DNA of 64,000 bases from an uncultured Monoglobus sp. GTDB lineage: Bacteria > Bacillota > Clostridia > Monoglobales > Monoglobaceae. The stretch is taken from positions 1 to 64,000 of the forward strand of contig CANRBF010000024.1 of the NCBI GenBank assembly GCA_947628795.1, in the 5' to 3' direction. Below are positions 8,017 through 16,918 of the stretch, one piece after another; within the stretch, counting starts at the first letter, position 1, and each line of letters starts with the position of its first letter. Below the pieces are notes generated by a model, which saw only the letters and a list, made by a program, of their open reading frames with translations, was not told the origin of the DNA and did not search any database. The translations under genes and the position numbers were made by a program.

Positions 8017-9018
8017 ATGCTCGGGCAGGATATAGGAATAGATTTGGGAACATCCACCGTTTTGGTGTATGTGAAAGGCAAGGGAATAGTTGACCGCGAG
8101 CCGTCTGTCGTGGCGGTCGAGTCTCCGGGAGGCAAGGTCATCGCGGTCGGCGCCGAGGCCCAAAAAATGCTGGGCAGAACTCCGGGCAGCATAACGGCGG
8201 TGAAGCCTCTCAAAGAAGGCGTTATCTGCGACTATTCCGTGGCCGAAAAAATGATAAGACATTTTATCAACAAAGCGGTCGGCGGCAGCTTTATCGGCGC
8301 GTTTATCAAGCCGAGAATGATAGTCAGCGTGCCCAGCAACATCACCGAGGTCGAGGAACGGGCGGTTATCGACGCCGGTCTCCAGGCGGGCGCCGGAAAG
8401 GTGCAGCTGATAGAGGAACCGTTGGCGGCCGCGCTGGGCGTCGGCATCGACATTGACGAGGCGCACGGCAACGTCATAGTCGACATCGGCGGCGGCACCT
8501 GCGACATCGCGGTAATCTCTCTGGGCGGCATCGTTATAAGCGACTCGATCAAGATCGCGGGCGACAGCTTTGACGACGCGATAATCAGATATATACGCAA
8601 AAAATACAACGTGCTGATCGGCGAGCGCTCGGCGGAGCAGCTGAAGATCAAGATCGGCTGCGTTTACCGCAGAGACAAGCTTCTGGCTATGGAGGCCAGG
8701 GGCCGCAGTCTGGTGACCGGCCTTCCGAAAACGGTGCAGATCTCCAGCGACGAGATACTCGAGGCTCTGAAAGAGCCGGCCGGCTCGGTGGTTGACGCGG
8801 TGCGCACCCTGCTTGAGAAAACGCCGCCCGAGCTTATCGGCGACATATGCAGAAACGGAATAATACTTACGGGAGGCTGCTCGCAGATCTACGGCATGAC
8901 AAATCTGATCCGCCGCGAGCTCGACATGAAGTCGCGGGTCGCCGATACCCCCGAGACCTGCGTGGTGACCGGCCTCGGCAAAGCCATCGGCCACCCCGAA
9001 CTGTTCAAAAGAAAATAA
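8017..9018 (+). CDS. MreB/Mbl-family actin-like protein
   Basis: A 333-residue bacterial actin homologue. The nucleotide-binding motifs are intact: phosphate-1 DIGIDLGTSTVLVY at the N-terminus, EPLAAALGVGIDI, phosphate-2 VDIGGGTCDIAVIS, and the adenosine motif GIILTGGCSQIYG near residue 285. MreB-type filaments lie under the membrane and guide cell-wall elongation enzymes. This copy stands alone with its own promoter and terminator and without mreC or mreD, as do the Mbl and MreBH paralogues of Bacillus. I therefore call it MreB/Mbl family without choosing a symbol. The AAGGGGG site lies 11 bases before the ATG. Confidence 0.88.
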   Translation: MLGQDIGIDLGTSTVLVYVKGKGIVDREPSVVAVESPGGKVIAVGAEAQKMLGRTPGSITAVKPLKEGVICDYSVAEKMIRHFINKAVGGSFIGAFIKPRMIVSVPSNITEVEERAVIDAGLQAGAGKVQLIEEPLAAALGVGIDIDEAHGNVIVDIGGGTCDIAVISLGGIVISDSIKIAGDSFDDAIIRYIRKKYNVLIGERSAEQLKIKIGCVYRRDKLLAMEARGRSLVTGLPKTVQISSDEILEALKEPAGSVVDAVRTLLEKTPPELIGDICRNGIILTGGCSQIYGMTNLIRRELDMKSRVADTPETCVVTGLGKAIGHPELFKRK

Positions 9019-9020
9019 CT

Positions 9021-9048
9021 AACGGGCGGATAACCTCCGCCCGTTCGT
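9021..9048 (+). terminator. Inverted repeat after the MreB-family gene
   Basis: AACGGGCGGA and TCCGCCCGTT are perfect 10-base arms around TAACC. There is no T-run, so it may be a repeat palindrome (compare the GGCGGATATTATCCGCC modules elsewhere) and not a strong terminator. Confidence 0.5.
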
Positions 9049-9049
9049 C

Positions 9050-9425
9050 TGCCTCGCCCCTTGGGGAGAGGTGTCAGGCGAAGCCTGACGGAGAGGGGTC
9101 AACGTAGGTACTAGAGAATAGGATCTAGGGATTAGAAACCCCTCTCAGTCTGCGGACAAGCCGCAGCCAGCTCTCCCCAAGGGGCGAGCCTAATATAAAC
9201 CGTGAGATATTCCTAGTCTCTAGTCCCTATTTCCTAGTCCCTACGTTGGCAGCTCCCCCCGAGGGGGCGCCTTATTATTGCCTTCCCCTCAGTCAGCTGC
9301 GCTGACAGCATCAAGGAAGCTCTTGGTCAAAAATGCAAGCAATTTTGAAAGATAGCTTTGAACCCGCAAGCAAGCTTGCTGATTATCCCCGAGGGGGCGC
9401 CTTATTATTGCCGTCCTCTTATATT
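9050..9425. repeat. Mosaic of dispersed intergenic repeat modules
   Basis: No gene is visible. In order: a CTCGCCCCTTGGGGAGAG-type module with central stem GTCAGGC/GCCTGAC (about 9052-9098), heptamer-like repeats (9100-9137), the same GAGAGGGG module inverted with a different stem CTGCGG/CCGCAG (9138-9189), a heptamer array anchored by ACGTTG (9206-9247), two CCCCGAGGGGGCGCC modules (9253-9272, 9388-9407), and between them an inverted copy of the module also seen at 18843-18917 and 45386-45460. Confidence 0.75.
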
Positions 9426-9439
9426 ATCAAAACCTTTAT

Positions 9440-11029
9440 TTAATAATCATAATCAAAACTTCCGATCTTCTTTTCCGCGAACGGTATCATGCCGTCCGCG
9501 CTGTTCCAAACATATACTTCGACCGAGTTGACCAAGTTTCCGCCCAAATCAATGATCTTGTTGCTCACCGAACTTTCGGCGTTAAGCGTCTGTTTGGCCG
9601 GGACTGTCACGGTCTGAACGTCGGTTTTCGCAATACTTCCGTCAGCGTATTTATATACAAATATAACATCACAGCCTATATCCCGCGCGGCGAGATTTTC
9701 AAGCTCCGCATAAACCGTATGAACCAGCGACAAATTCTCGGTCGCGGTTTTGGTAATAACCCGTGTTTTTATAGGTATCTCCGGCTCCTTAGGCGTTGGC
9801 GTGGGCGGAGCAGGCGGTTCGGGAACAGTAAAACCTACCACATTGCTCATTTTACATTCAAACTCATTCGCCGCATCAACATATGCCTCATAATAACCCG
9901 GCGGAAGATTAATACTGTAATTATGTCCGGCTCCCCATTCTATGTGATAAGCATCGCCCTGATACACTTTATCTTTCCATATCTTAACATCATACCTGCT
10001 CTCACCGTACACTTCATTCCAATCAAAAGTAACCGTCGAATCGCTTTCATTTACATTTGCCGACAATGTAGCGGGCTTTAACTGAACGTCGTCTCCTTTA
10101 TATATTGCAAATATTTGCGCTCTTGAGTTATTTCTTTCAAATGTCGTCACAGGTGTCCCATCCGCGGTGTTATTGCTCGGCATATCCAATACTCTGTTTA
10201 AATCGGTGTAATGTTTTGACTTTATTACATAGCCGTTATCATATTGATAAATATACCACCTTTGATAATAACCTCCCCAATCTTCACTCGCTGCCGCTGT
10301 AGGATTTCCATTATCTGTAACTCCACAAAATACCTCTAATAACTTTTTATTGAGCACCGATGCGATTGTGTAACAACCGTCGGATTCACGCTTAAATTTC
10401 CATACTTGATTTGCGTATCCGTTCTCTTTTCCCAATTTTACAAAATTATCATCACAAACCTCTATTGGTTTCCAAGAATCTCTATGTAATATTACCGCAT
10501 AAAAGCTATCACCCAAATCAACCGGTGTTTCGCCGCCAAAATCCCCAATATAAATATATCCTTGAAAATGCAAACTTCCATAAACGCCGTTTTTAGGTAT
10601 TGTTACCATGCGCCAATATACGCCTCCGTAATTCGACTCGGAAATAGTAATATCGTTTCCGTTTATCGCCTCAACAACAGCAACGTGTCCCGTGTTATTA
10701 TCATAATGGTCCCAACACGCTATGGCTCCCAACTTAGGTTCCGAACCGTACGAATAATAACCGTTGTTAATATTATAATTCCACCATTTACCCGCGTTAC
10801 CGGTAGACAAACGCGGTTTGCTGCCCAAGAGTTCATAAGCTCTTCCCCAAGCATACGCTGTACAGTTTGGCATTCCAATACCGCTTTTATAAAAAATATT
10901 GTCCGAAAAATAATGGTAATCATTTGAACTCGGCGCAGAAGTTCTCGGAGTGAAATTTGCCGCTTGTACATTTGATCCAATACCAAACATTATAATAAAT
11001 GCAACACAAATACCTACCAACCTTTTCAT
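9440..11029 (-). CDS. Secreted CHAP-domain protein with a ricin-type lectin-like region
   Basis: About 529 residues from the ATG at 11029, chosen because GGAGG precedes it and a clean signal peptide begins there (MKRLVGICVAFIIMF, cleaved after VQA). The frame is open 29 codons further upstream without signals. The CHAP amidase/peptidase domain has the catalytic Cys in GMPNCTAYAWG and His in TGHVAVVEA. A ricin-B-type carbohydrate-binding region (about 180-310; YANQVWKF, YYQRWYI) follows, then a fibronectin-like segment, a Pro-rich linker, and a C-terminal domain with the motif VEVYVWNSADGMIPF. Likely a wall hydrolase or host/biofilm glycan-targeted enzyme outside the cell. A structured leader precedes it. 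Confidence 0.85.
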   Translation of the reverse strand: MKRLVGICVAFIIMFGIGSNVQAANFTPRTSAPSSNDYHYFSDNIFYKSGIGMPNCTAYAWGRAYELLGSKPRLSTGNAGKWWNYNINNGYYSYGSEPKLGAIACWDHYDNNTGHVAVVEAINGNDITISESNYGGVYWRMVTIPKNGVYGSLHFQGYIYIGDFGGETPVDLGDSFYAVILHRDSWKPIEVCDDNFVKLGKENGYANQVWKFKRESDGCYTIASVLNKKLLEVFCGVTDNGNPTAAASEDWGGYYQRWYIYQYDNGYVIKSKHYTDLNRVLDMPSNNTADGTPVTTFERNNSRAQIFAIYKGDDVQLKPATLSANVNESDSTVTFDWNEVYGESRYDVKIWKDKVYQGDAYHIEWGAGHNYSINLPPGYYEAYVDAANEFECKMSNVVGFTVPEPPAPPTPTPKEPEIPIKTRVITKTATENLSLVHTVYAELENLAARDIGCDVIFVYKYADGSIAKTDVQTVTVPAKQTLNAESSVSNKIIDLGGNLVNSVEVYVWNSADGMIPFAEKKIGSFDYDY

Positions 11030-11251
11030 ATATAAATACCTCCAAAATAAAAAATGTGCAGCTTGAAGTCCAAGCCACACATAAAAACGCAGCTGAGACT
11101 TTAAATGCTGCCACACATTTTAATTTTACAAGATCAAGACAATCGCCGTCTCCATTCAAGCAAGTCAAAGCATACGTTTTTTACAAAAATCGTATAGCTT
11201 AAATGGAGACAACAAAAAAGCAGTCATCTCGATCTTATTAAAATATGTGGC
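11030..11251 (-). promoter_or_regulatory. Attenuator-like structured leader of the CHAP gene
   Basis: A predicted 5' leader of about 220 bases. A long hairpin has 14-base arms at 11197-11210 and 11148-11161 (one G-U pair), with an inner ATACG/CGTAT stem. Just before the ribosome binding site is a terminator: GTGTGGCTTG pairs with CAAGCTGCAC (11071-11080 and 11056-11065, two G-U pairs), loop GACTT, then TTTTTTATTTT. Upstream GTGTGGCAGC could instead pair with GCTGCAC of the terminator, which offers an antiterminator. It matches no riboswitch class that I recognise. Confidence 0.6.
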
Positions 11252-11257
11252 ATAATC

Positions 11258-11286
11258 AGTATATCATATTATACAAAAAAGGTCAA
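11258..11286 (-). promoter_or_regulatory. Promoter of the CHAP gene
   Basis: Minus strand TTGACC (complement of 11281-11286), a 17-base spacer, TATACT (complement of 11258-11263). The predicted start is near 11251. Confidence 0.75.
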
Positions 11287-11339
11287 TGCAAAATTGAAAA
11301 ATATGGATTTATTTGAAATAGATTTTGGGGAACAAAAAT

Positions 11340-11595
11340 AGGATTCTCGACCGCCCAACAACTGCCTCCTCCCGGGAGGAGGTGGATTTCCGCCAAAGGC
11401 GGAAAGACGGAGGTGGGAACGTAGGGACTAGAAACCCCTCTCAGTCACCTACGGTGACAGCTCTCCCCAAGGGGCGAGCCCGACGGGACGGCGCCCTCGA
11501 CGTCCCACCGGGCGGATATTATCCGCCCGGTTGCCTCGCCCTCCGGGGAGGGAGAGGTGGCGCCGAAGGCGACGGAGAGGGAGGCAAACATCCCG
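11340..11595. repeat. Second mosaic of intergenic repeat modules
   Basis: No gene is visible. It contains an inverted CCTCCCGGGAGGAGG plus TTTCCGCC/GGCGGAAA module (about 11369-11415), a short heptamer piece (11418-11434), an inverted GAGAGGGG module with central stem GTCACC/GGTGAC (11434-11479), the palindrome CCGGGCGGATATTATCCGCC (near 11510-11532), and a CTCCGGGGAGGGAGAGGTGG variant (11536-11584). Confidence 0.75.
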
Positions 11596-11596
11596 T

Positions 11597-12658
11597 TTAT
11601 TTTTTGGATTTTTTTAATTCTCTGATTTTGTCGGTCACGTGGCGCTCCATGTAGCTTTTGGTGTTTTTGAGGCGGCCGTGGCGGGCCGAAATCACAAAGC
11701 GCCGCTTGTATTTCAAAAACTCCTCAAGGTCCATTAGTATGTGATAAAGCAACGCCCGATCCTCGAACTCCTTTCGGGTTTTGGGCAGCTCTTCCTCTTT
11801 CATGGCGGCAAGCAGTCTGTCGAGCTGCTCCAGCTGCGCGGCGGGGTCGTTCATCTCGGTGACGTAATTTTTCAGATACATTATGTAGTCAGCCACGATC
11901 TCGGCCTGTTTGGGCGTGCCGCGCATCCGCTCCATCTCGTGGTGCAGGCTGTGGAGCACGCCGCACTGCTTTCCGCGCATCTCGAAATAGTCGATATAAT
12001 ATCCGGGCTGCGCGCTGAATGTGTTGTCCTGGTACTCGTGCGCCAGGTCTATATAATCCTCAATATCCGCCTCAAGCGCTTTTATGTCCTCCCAAACGCC
12101 GCCGGTTTCGTCGTCGCTTATTAAATACTCGGCCAGTTTGCCGAGAGTCGATGTGAGCCCCGTCTCGACCGCCGCCACGCCGGCAAGCACCCGCTTTTTC
12201 CGGTGCGCGTTGTTGTTGTAAAGATTCAGCAGCACAGCAATTGAAACGCCCAGCAGCACCAGATAGAACTCGTTTAAAATAAACTCGGGCGAAAAGTTGT
12301 CGGTCGCGAGGAAGTGGGTGCAGATGACCGCGTTGACCGACAGCGCGGCGCGCCAGCCGAAGCCCTCAAGCAGCGCGGTCATGACGAACAGAAACAGACC
12401 GTAGGCTATCCAGCCACTCGGAATATGCTCGAAAAATATAAAAGACAGCGCCACCGTGACCGCGAAACTCAGCAGCCGCACCAGCGACAGCCTAAGCGTC
12501 TCCCACTTGGTGGTGAGCAGCGTGAGCAGCGTGATCGAGCCCGCAGACACGGCGAACTCGAGGTTGAGCGCCTCGGCGATATACATGGCGGCGCAGCTGC
12601 CAACCGAGATTTTGAGCGCCGTTATAAGCGTTTTTTTGATGCGTGATTCTCTGTCCAT
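11597..12658 (-). CDS. Aromatic acid exporter (ArAE/DUF939) family membrane protein
   Basis: A 353-residue protein. The N-terminal half (about 1-150) has several transmembrane helices typical of the DUF939/aromatic acid exporter family, beginning KKTLITALKISVGSCAAMYIA. The C-terminal half is soluble and helical and matches the companion C-terminal domain of the family (DEFEDRALLYHILMDLEEFLKYKRRFV-type helices). In Firmicutes these proteins are poorly characterised; export of aromatic acids is inferred from the family. It is transcribed alone, between a repeat cluster and the ferredoxin. Confidence 0.75.
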   Translation of the reverse strand: MDRESRIKKTLITALKISVGSCAAMYIAEALNLEFAVSAGSITLLTLLTTKWETLRLSLVRLLSFAVTVALSFIFFEHIPSGWIAYGLFLFVMTALLEGFGWRAALSVNAVICTHFLATDNFSPEFILNEFYLVLLGVSIAVLLNLYNNNAHRKKRVLAGVAAVETGLTSTLGKLAEYLISDDETGGVWEDIKALEADIEDYIDLAHEYQDNTFSAQPGYYIDYFEMRGKQCGVLHSLHHEMERMRGTPKQAEIVADYIMYLKNYVTEMNDPAAQLEQLDRLLAAMKEEELPKTRKEFEDRALLYHILMDLEEFLKYKRRFVISARHGRLKNTKSYMERHVTDKIRELKKSKK

Positions 12659-12800
12659 AAGATCTCCCGTCCGAAAAATTCTGATTATATAATACCACAG
12701 AATCGCCGCGGCTTAAAGAGCTGTCTTGAATTAAATAATTTTTGTGAGATACGCACTAAAGCCGCCCGTTAATTTTATGGATTCTGACGATTAAATATGC

Positions 12801-12826
12801 AAAAAAGAACCGCCGCGGCGGTTCTT
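12801..12826 (-). terminator. Terminator after the ferredoxin gene
   Basis: AAGAACCGCC and GGCGGTTCTT are perfect arms around GC, followed on the minus strand by a T-run (complement of 12801-12806). Confidence 0.85.
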
Positions 12827-12845
12827 TGGTTGCTAAGTACAAAAA

Positions 12846-13013
12846 CTATGCAGACGGAGCGTCAACGGGACATACGTTCGCGCAGTTGCCGCAATCGATG
12901 CACTCGTCAGCGTTTATCTGATACTTCGCATCGCCCTCCGAAATGCAGGATACGGGACATTCGCTCGCGCAAACACCGCACTTGATGCAATCGTCACTGA
13001 TCTGATAAGCCAT
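12846..13013 (-). CDS. 2[4Fe-4S] ferredoxin
   Basis: A 55-residue protein beginning MAYQISDDCIKCGVCASECP. Two CxxCxxCxxxCP motifs (CIKCGVCASECP and CIDCGNCANVCP) bind two [4Fe-4S] clusters, the classic clostridial ferredoxin of usual size. A GAGAGGTG site precedes the ATG. It sits beside the [FeFe] hydrogenase gene with its own perfect promoter and terminator, and is the natural candidate for a soluble electron carrier of that enzyme and of pyruvate:ferredoxin oxidoreductase. Confidence 0.95.
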   Translation of the reverse strand: MAYQISDDCIKCGVCASECPVSCISEGDAKYQINADECIDCGNCANVCPVDAPSA

Positions 13014-13057
13014 TGTATTCACCTCTCTTAATTAAATTCGATCAAAACTACAAAAGC

Positions 13058-13086
13058 ATTATAAAGCATTTATGCGGTTTTGTCAA
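13058..13086 (-). promoter_or_regulatory. Promoter of the ferredoxin gene
   Basis: Minus strand TTGACA (complement of 13081-13086), a 17-base spacer, TATAAT (complement of 13058-13063). It lies between the hydrogenase stop and the ferredoxin, giving the ferredoxin separate, probably high expression. Confidence 0.85.
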
Positions 13087-13123
13087 GTTCATTTTCTTGA
13101 TTTGGCGTAAATTTATGTCATTT

Positions 13124-14587
13124 CTACAAATTACTGATGGCGTCTTCTATAGATATGCCCGATTCTTTGCTGAATTTGTCAACTTCGATCTTGTTTCTCG
13201 GGCCGTGGGTCAGACATCCGGCGCCGCCGATGCAGCCGCCGACGCAGGCCATTCCCTCGATAAAGTTAACTCCGCCTATCCCGCGGGAGGCCTTGAGCAG
13301 CGCGGTCCTGCACTCCTCGATGCCGTCGCACGACACGGCGTTCAGCACAAAATCGCCCTCGCCCTGCTCTTTAAGCGCCTCGGCGACAGCCTCGGCCAAT
13401 CCGCCGCAGCGGGCGAATATTCTGCCGAAGGGCGACGCGCCTCCGAACGACGCGGAATCCACATCGCTTTCCTCAAGGCTTTCGAGGTCTATCTCGCGCG
13501 CGTCGAACAGAGCCTGAAGCTCCTCAAAGGTCAACGCGCTGTCGACATAATCCTTGTTTTCCTCGAGGCGTATCTCCGCCTTTTTGGCGGTGCAGGGACC
13601 GATAAACACCACTTTTCCCTCGGGGTCGCGCTCTTTTATCAGCATCGAGATCGCCACCATCGGCGAGGGGTTGTGGGAAATGTTGTCCTTGAGGCTCGGG
13701 AAATTTTTCTTCACGAAATCCACGAACGCGGGGCAGCACGAGCTTGTCAAAAATCCGGTCTCGGCCAGCTCCTTGGCCTCGTAGTACGCCACAATGTCGG
13801 CGCCCAGAGCGGCCTCGACCACCTCGTCAAAGCCCAGCTCCTTGATACCGGACACCACCTGTCCGAGGCTTATGTCGGTGTATGAAAACTGGCCCGATAT
13901 CGAAGGCGCGATAACCGCGTACAGTTTGCCGCTTTCCCGCTTTTCGGAACCGCGCTCCTTTATCATGTTCACGACCTCGATTATGTAGGACTTGTCGGTG
14001 ATAGCTCCCCACGGGCACTGATAAACGCAGGCGCCGCAGTTGATGCACTTGCTTATGTCGATCTGGGCCGCGTGCTCCTCGTTCATGCTGATGGCCTTGA
14101 CCTTGCAGGCTTTCACGCAGGGACGCTCCACATTCATGATCGCGCTGTAGGGGCAGACCTTGGCGCACATGCCGCAGTTGACGCATTTTTCCTTGTCTAT
14201 ATGCGCTTTCTGGTTCTCATCAAACGTGATGGCTCCACGCTTGCACACGCTCTCGCAGCGGTGGGCGAGACAGCCGCGGCACATATGGGTGACCTCGTAA
14301 CCGTCCATTGGGCACTCGTCGCAGGCGATGTCAAGGACCTCGATCACATTGTCGATATCCTTGTGTCCGCCGCTGGCGAGGCCTATGCGCTCGTTGACGA
14401 TAGCCCTCTCTTTGTATATGCAGCAGCGCATCGTCGCCTTGTTCTGAACTATCTGCTTGGCTATGTCGTTAAAACTGCCTCTCAATGTGTCGTCGTAGGC
14501 GTGGCGCGCCACCTCGCGCAGGACCTTGTATTTAAGGTGCTGCACCTTTGTGTCGAATTTCTTTTGGGTATTGATATCCTTGTTCAT
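13124..14587 (-). CDS. Monomeric [FeFe] hydrogenase (group B type)
   Basis: About 487 residues from the ATG at 14587, which has GGGAGG upstream; an in-frame TTG six codons earlier is less likely. N-terminal Cys-rich motifs (CDECPMDGYEVTHMCRGC, CVNCGMCAKVCP, CINCGACVYQCP) carry Fe-S clusters. The H-cluster domain has the three signatures TSCCPAF, GPCTAKKAE and EGMACVGGCIGGAG, with the four Cys that hold the [4Fe-4S]-[2Fe] site. It interconverts protons and H2 with ferredoxin in the cytoplasm. Size and motif set match the clostridial B1 monomeric enzymes. The maturases HydE, HydF and HydG are not in this window and must be encoded elsewhere. Confidence 0.9.
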   Translation of the reverse strand: MNKDINTQKKFDTKVQHLKYKVLREVARHAYDDTLRGSFNDIAKQIVQNKATMRCCIYKERAIVNERIGLASGGHKDIDNVIEVLDIACDECPMDGYEVTHMCRGCLAHRCESVCKRGAITFDENQKAHIDKEKCVNCGMCAKVCPYSAIMNVERPCVKACKVKAISMNEEHAAQIDISKCINCGACVYQCPWGAITDKSYIIEVVNMIKERGSEKRESGKLYAVIAPSISGQFSYTDISLGQVVSGIKELGFDEVVEAALGADIVAYYEAKELAETGFLTSSCCPAFVDFVKKNFPSLKDNISHNPSPMVAISMLIKERDPEGKVVFIGPCTAKKAEIRLEENKDYVDSALTFEELQALFDAREIDLESLEESDVDSASFGGASPFGRIFARCGGLAEAVAEALKEQGEGDFVLNAVSCDGIEECRTALLKASRGIGGVNFIEGMACVGGCIGGAGCLTHGPRNKIEVDKFSKESGISIEDAISNL

Positions 14588-14679
14588 AACCTTATCCTCC
14601 CACAATCATAACAATCTTTTTTACATAAACAATTATATCTGAAAACGCCCGAATTGTCAACGCAATTATTAAATTCGGC

Positions 14680-15561
14680 CTAATATTTATCGCCCTTTAT
14701 AAGGGTTCCGATTCCCGATTTTGTGAATATCTCAAGCAGCAGACAATGGGGGATCCTGCCGTCTATGATATGCACGCCGCTGACGCCCGCGTCGATCGCG
14801 TCGCAGCAGCCCAGGACCTTGGGTATCATGCCGCCCTTTATAACTCCGGTGCCTATCATCTGGTCGATCTCCTTGGTGTGCGCCTCGTATATAATGTTTC
14901 CGTCGTCGTCCTTCAGTCCCTCAACGTCGGTCAGCAGCACCAGCTTTTCGGCCTGGACCGCCTTGGCCACCGCGGAGGCCACCGTGTCGGCGTTTATGTT
15001 GTAGCTGTTGCCGTGCTCGTCGGTGCCGATCGGCGCGATGACCGGGATATACTGGTCGGACGAGAGCAGGTCGAGAATACAGTTCTTGACATGCACGATG
15101 TCGCCCACGTATCCCAGCTCCTTAACCTCTCCGTTTTCGACCGTGGTTTGCCTCTTGCACTCGATAAAGCTCGCGTCGATGCCGCTTATTCCCACAGCTC
15201 TGCCGCCCTTAGTGTTAAGCAGCGACACGATCTCCTTGTTGGTCTTGCCGATAAGCACCTGCTGGGCTATGTCCATGGTCGCTTTGTCGGTGTATCTGAG
15301 GCCGTTAATAAATTTGCTCTCAATGCCCGACTTTGTGAGCGCCGCCGAGATGTCGGGGCCTCCGCCATGGACCACGATGGGCTTTAAGCCTATGTACTTG
15401 AGCAGTATGATGTCGTCCATGACCGAGTTTTTGAGGTCTTCGTTTATCATGGCGTTTCCGCCGTATTTTACCACGATCTTGGCGCCCTCGAATTTCTGCA
15501 TATACGGCAGAGCCTCGATTAAAATTTCCGCTCTGCTTATCAAATCATCCATTTTTGCCAT
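14680..15561 (-). CDS. argB: Acetylglutamate kinase
   Basis: A 293-residue amino acid kinase, full length. The nucleotide-binding N-terminal strand is [15 protein letters not shown], the glycine-rich GGGPDI follows, and [15 protein letters not shown] plus [11 protein letters not shown] form the ADP pocket. It phosphorylates N-acetylglutamate in the cyclic arginine pathway in the cytoplasm. It lies 39 bases after argC and so is the second gene of an argC-argB operon. argJ and argD are not in the window. The N-terminal extension typical of arginine-sensitive hexameric enzymes is short, but feedback sensitivity cannot be decided from this reading. Confidence 0.95.
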   Translation of the reverse strand: MAKMDDLISRAEILIEALPYMQKFEGAKIVVKYGGNAMINEDLKNSVMDDIILLKYIGLKPIVVHGGGPDISAALTKSGIESKFINGLRYTDKATMDIAQQVLIGKTNKEIVSLLNTKGGRAVGISGIDASFIECKRQTTVENGEVKELGYVGDIVHVKNCILDLLSSDQYIPVIAPIGTDEHGNSYNINADTVASAVAKAVQAEKLVLLTDVEGLKDDDGNIIYEAHTKEIDQMIGTGVIKGGMIPKVLGCCDAIDAGVSGVHIIDGRIPHCLLLEIFTKSGIGTLIKGDKY

Positions 15562-15600
15562 TTTGCTTTCCCTTTCCTTCCGTATAAATACGCGCGGCTC

Positions 15601-16641
15601 TTATAAATACATGCCCGCGGCGCGCAGGCCCTCGCCCTCGTCGAAGCCGCAGATCAGGTTCATGTTCTGAACCGCCTGTCCCGCGGCGCCCTTTATCAGA
15701 TTGTCGATGCAGGACACGACAACGGCGCGGCCCAGTCTTTCGTCGATAACTATTCCGATGCCCGCGTAGTTGGAGCCCGACACATGCTTTATCTCGGGCA
15801 GGGTCCCGGCCTCGTACACGCGGATAAACTCCTCGCCCTCATAATATTTTTTGTAAAGCTCGACCGCCTCGGCCGTCGTCATCGGCTTTTTGAGGTCGGC
15901 GTAGCAGGTCGCGAATATGCCGCGCTGCATGGGCACAAGATGCGGAGTGAACGACAGCTTTATATTTTCTCCGGCGATCAGCGACAACTCCTGCTCGATC
16001 TCGGAGGTATGGCGGTGAGTCGCCACCTTGTAAGCCTTGAGCGACTCGTTGACCTCGCAGTATATGTTGGGCAGAGCCGCGCCGCGGCCCGCACCGGTGA
16101 CGCCCGACTTGGCGTCGATTATCAGGCTTTTTAGCTCGGCCGCGCCCGCGTCAACAAGAGGCGCCAGCGCCAATATCGAGCACGTGGTGTAGCAGCCCGG
16201 ATTTCCGATAAGACGGCTCTTTTTTATCTCGTCCCGGTGCAGCTCGCACAGACCGTAGACCGACTCGCGCAAAAGTTCGGGTGCCGAGTGTGGCTCGCCG
16301 TACCACTTTTCATACACCTTGGGGTCGTTGTATCTGAAATCGCCGCTCAGATCGATAACTTTAAGCCCCCTCTTATACAGGTCGGGAATGACCGTCTTTG
16401 ACGCGCCGTGGGGCAGAGCCGCGAACACAACATCGCAGCTTTTTGCTATGTCGTCCGCGTCAAGGCCGCAAAGCTCGATATCGCATATACCCTTGAGGCT
16501 CGGGTATACGTCCGAAATTTTTTGCCCCGCGAAGCTGTGTGATACCGCGCGCTCAAGCTTAGCGTCCGGATGTGACAGCAAAAGGCGCACTGTCTCGATG
16601 CCCGCATAGCCCGTGGCGCCCAAAACTCCAACTTTTATCAT
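15601..16641 (-). CDS. argC: N-acetyl-gamma-glutamyl-phosphate reductase
   Basis: A 346-residue protein of normal family length. The NADPH-binding GATGYAGIE is at the N-terminus and the catalytic Cys is in GNPGCYTTCS near residue 149. SGVTGAGRG and the His-containing THRHTSEIEQEL belong to the substrate domain. It reduces N-acetylglutamyl phosphate to the semialdehyde, the step after ArgB. It is the first gene of the operon, with a promoter at 16694-16722. A TGCA-n7-TGCA dyad at 16667-16681 between promoter and start could be an arginine-repressor site. Confidence 0.95.
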   Translation of the reverse strand: MIKVGVLGATGYAGIETVRLLLSHPDAKLERAVSHSFAGQKISDVYPSLKGICDIELCGLDADDIAKSCDVVFAALPHGASKTVIPDLYKRGLKVIDLSGDFRYNDPKVYEKWYGEPHSAPELLRESVYGLCELHRDEIKKSRLIGNPGCYTTCSILALAPLVDAGAAELKSLIIDAKSGVTGAGRGAALPNIYCEVNESLKAYKVATHRHTSEIEQELSLIAGENIKLSFTPHLVPMQRGIFATCYADLKKPMTTAEAVELYKKYYEGEEFIRVYEAGTLPEIKHVSGSNYAGIGIVIDERLGRAVVVSCIDNLIKGAAGQAVQNMNLICGFDEGEGLRAAGMYL

Positions 16642-16693
16642 TATATATCAACTCCGTATCAAAATTTGCATAAATTCTGCATTTTACAAGGCT

Positions 16694-16722
16694 ATTATAC
16701 TATCAAAGGCAAAATATATCAA
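16694..16722 (-). promoter_or_regulatory. Promoter of argCB
   Basis: Minus strand TTGATA (complement of 16717-16722), a 17-base spacer, TATAAT (complement of 16694-16699). Confidence 0.75.
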
Positions 16723-16918
16723 GACCGCGTCAAAAATTTGTGCAGTATTACCTAATTTTTAAAAACAGCCAAATTTTGCTATGCAAGTTGCCTAAAATAT
16801 TTTTTTCAATTTTGGTTAATTAATCTCTTTTTTTCTTGATTCAAGTATGCTAAAATAGATAATGTAAAGAATTCGTTAACTTTATAGTTTAAAAAATATA
16901 TTAGGAGGTCATTTAGTT

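Noticed and set aside
9052-9425. CRISPR-like repetition in the intergenic clusters
   Set aside because: Repeats are palindromic modules and 7-base units without regular repeat-spacer alternation, and no cas gene is present.
10920-11168. An 82-codon frame in the CHAP leader
   Set aside because: It lies across the leader hairpins and into the CHAP gene in another frame; no ribosome binding site.
11030-11251. c-di-AMP (ydaO), c-di-GMP or T-box identity for the CHAP leader
   Set aside because: The conserved core sequences of these classes are not seen, so it is reported as an unclassified leader.
13013-13885. A 290-codon plus-strand frame opposite the hydrogenase
   Set aside because: Antisense to a clear, motif-rich hydrogenase gene; no family features and no start signals.
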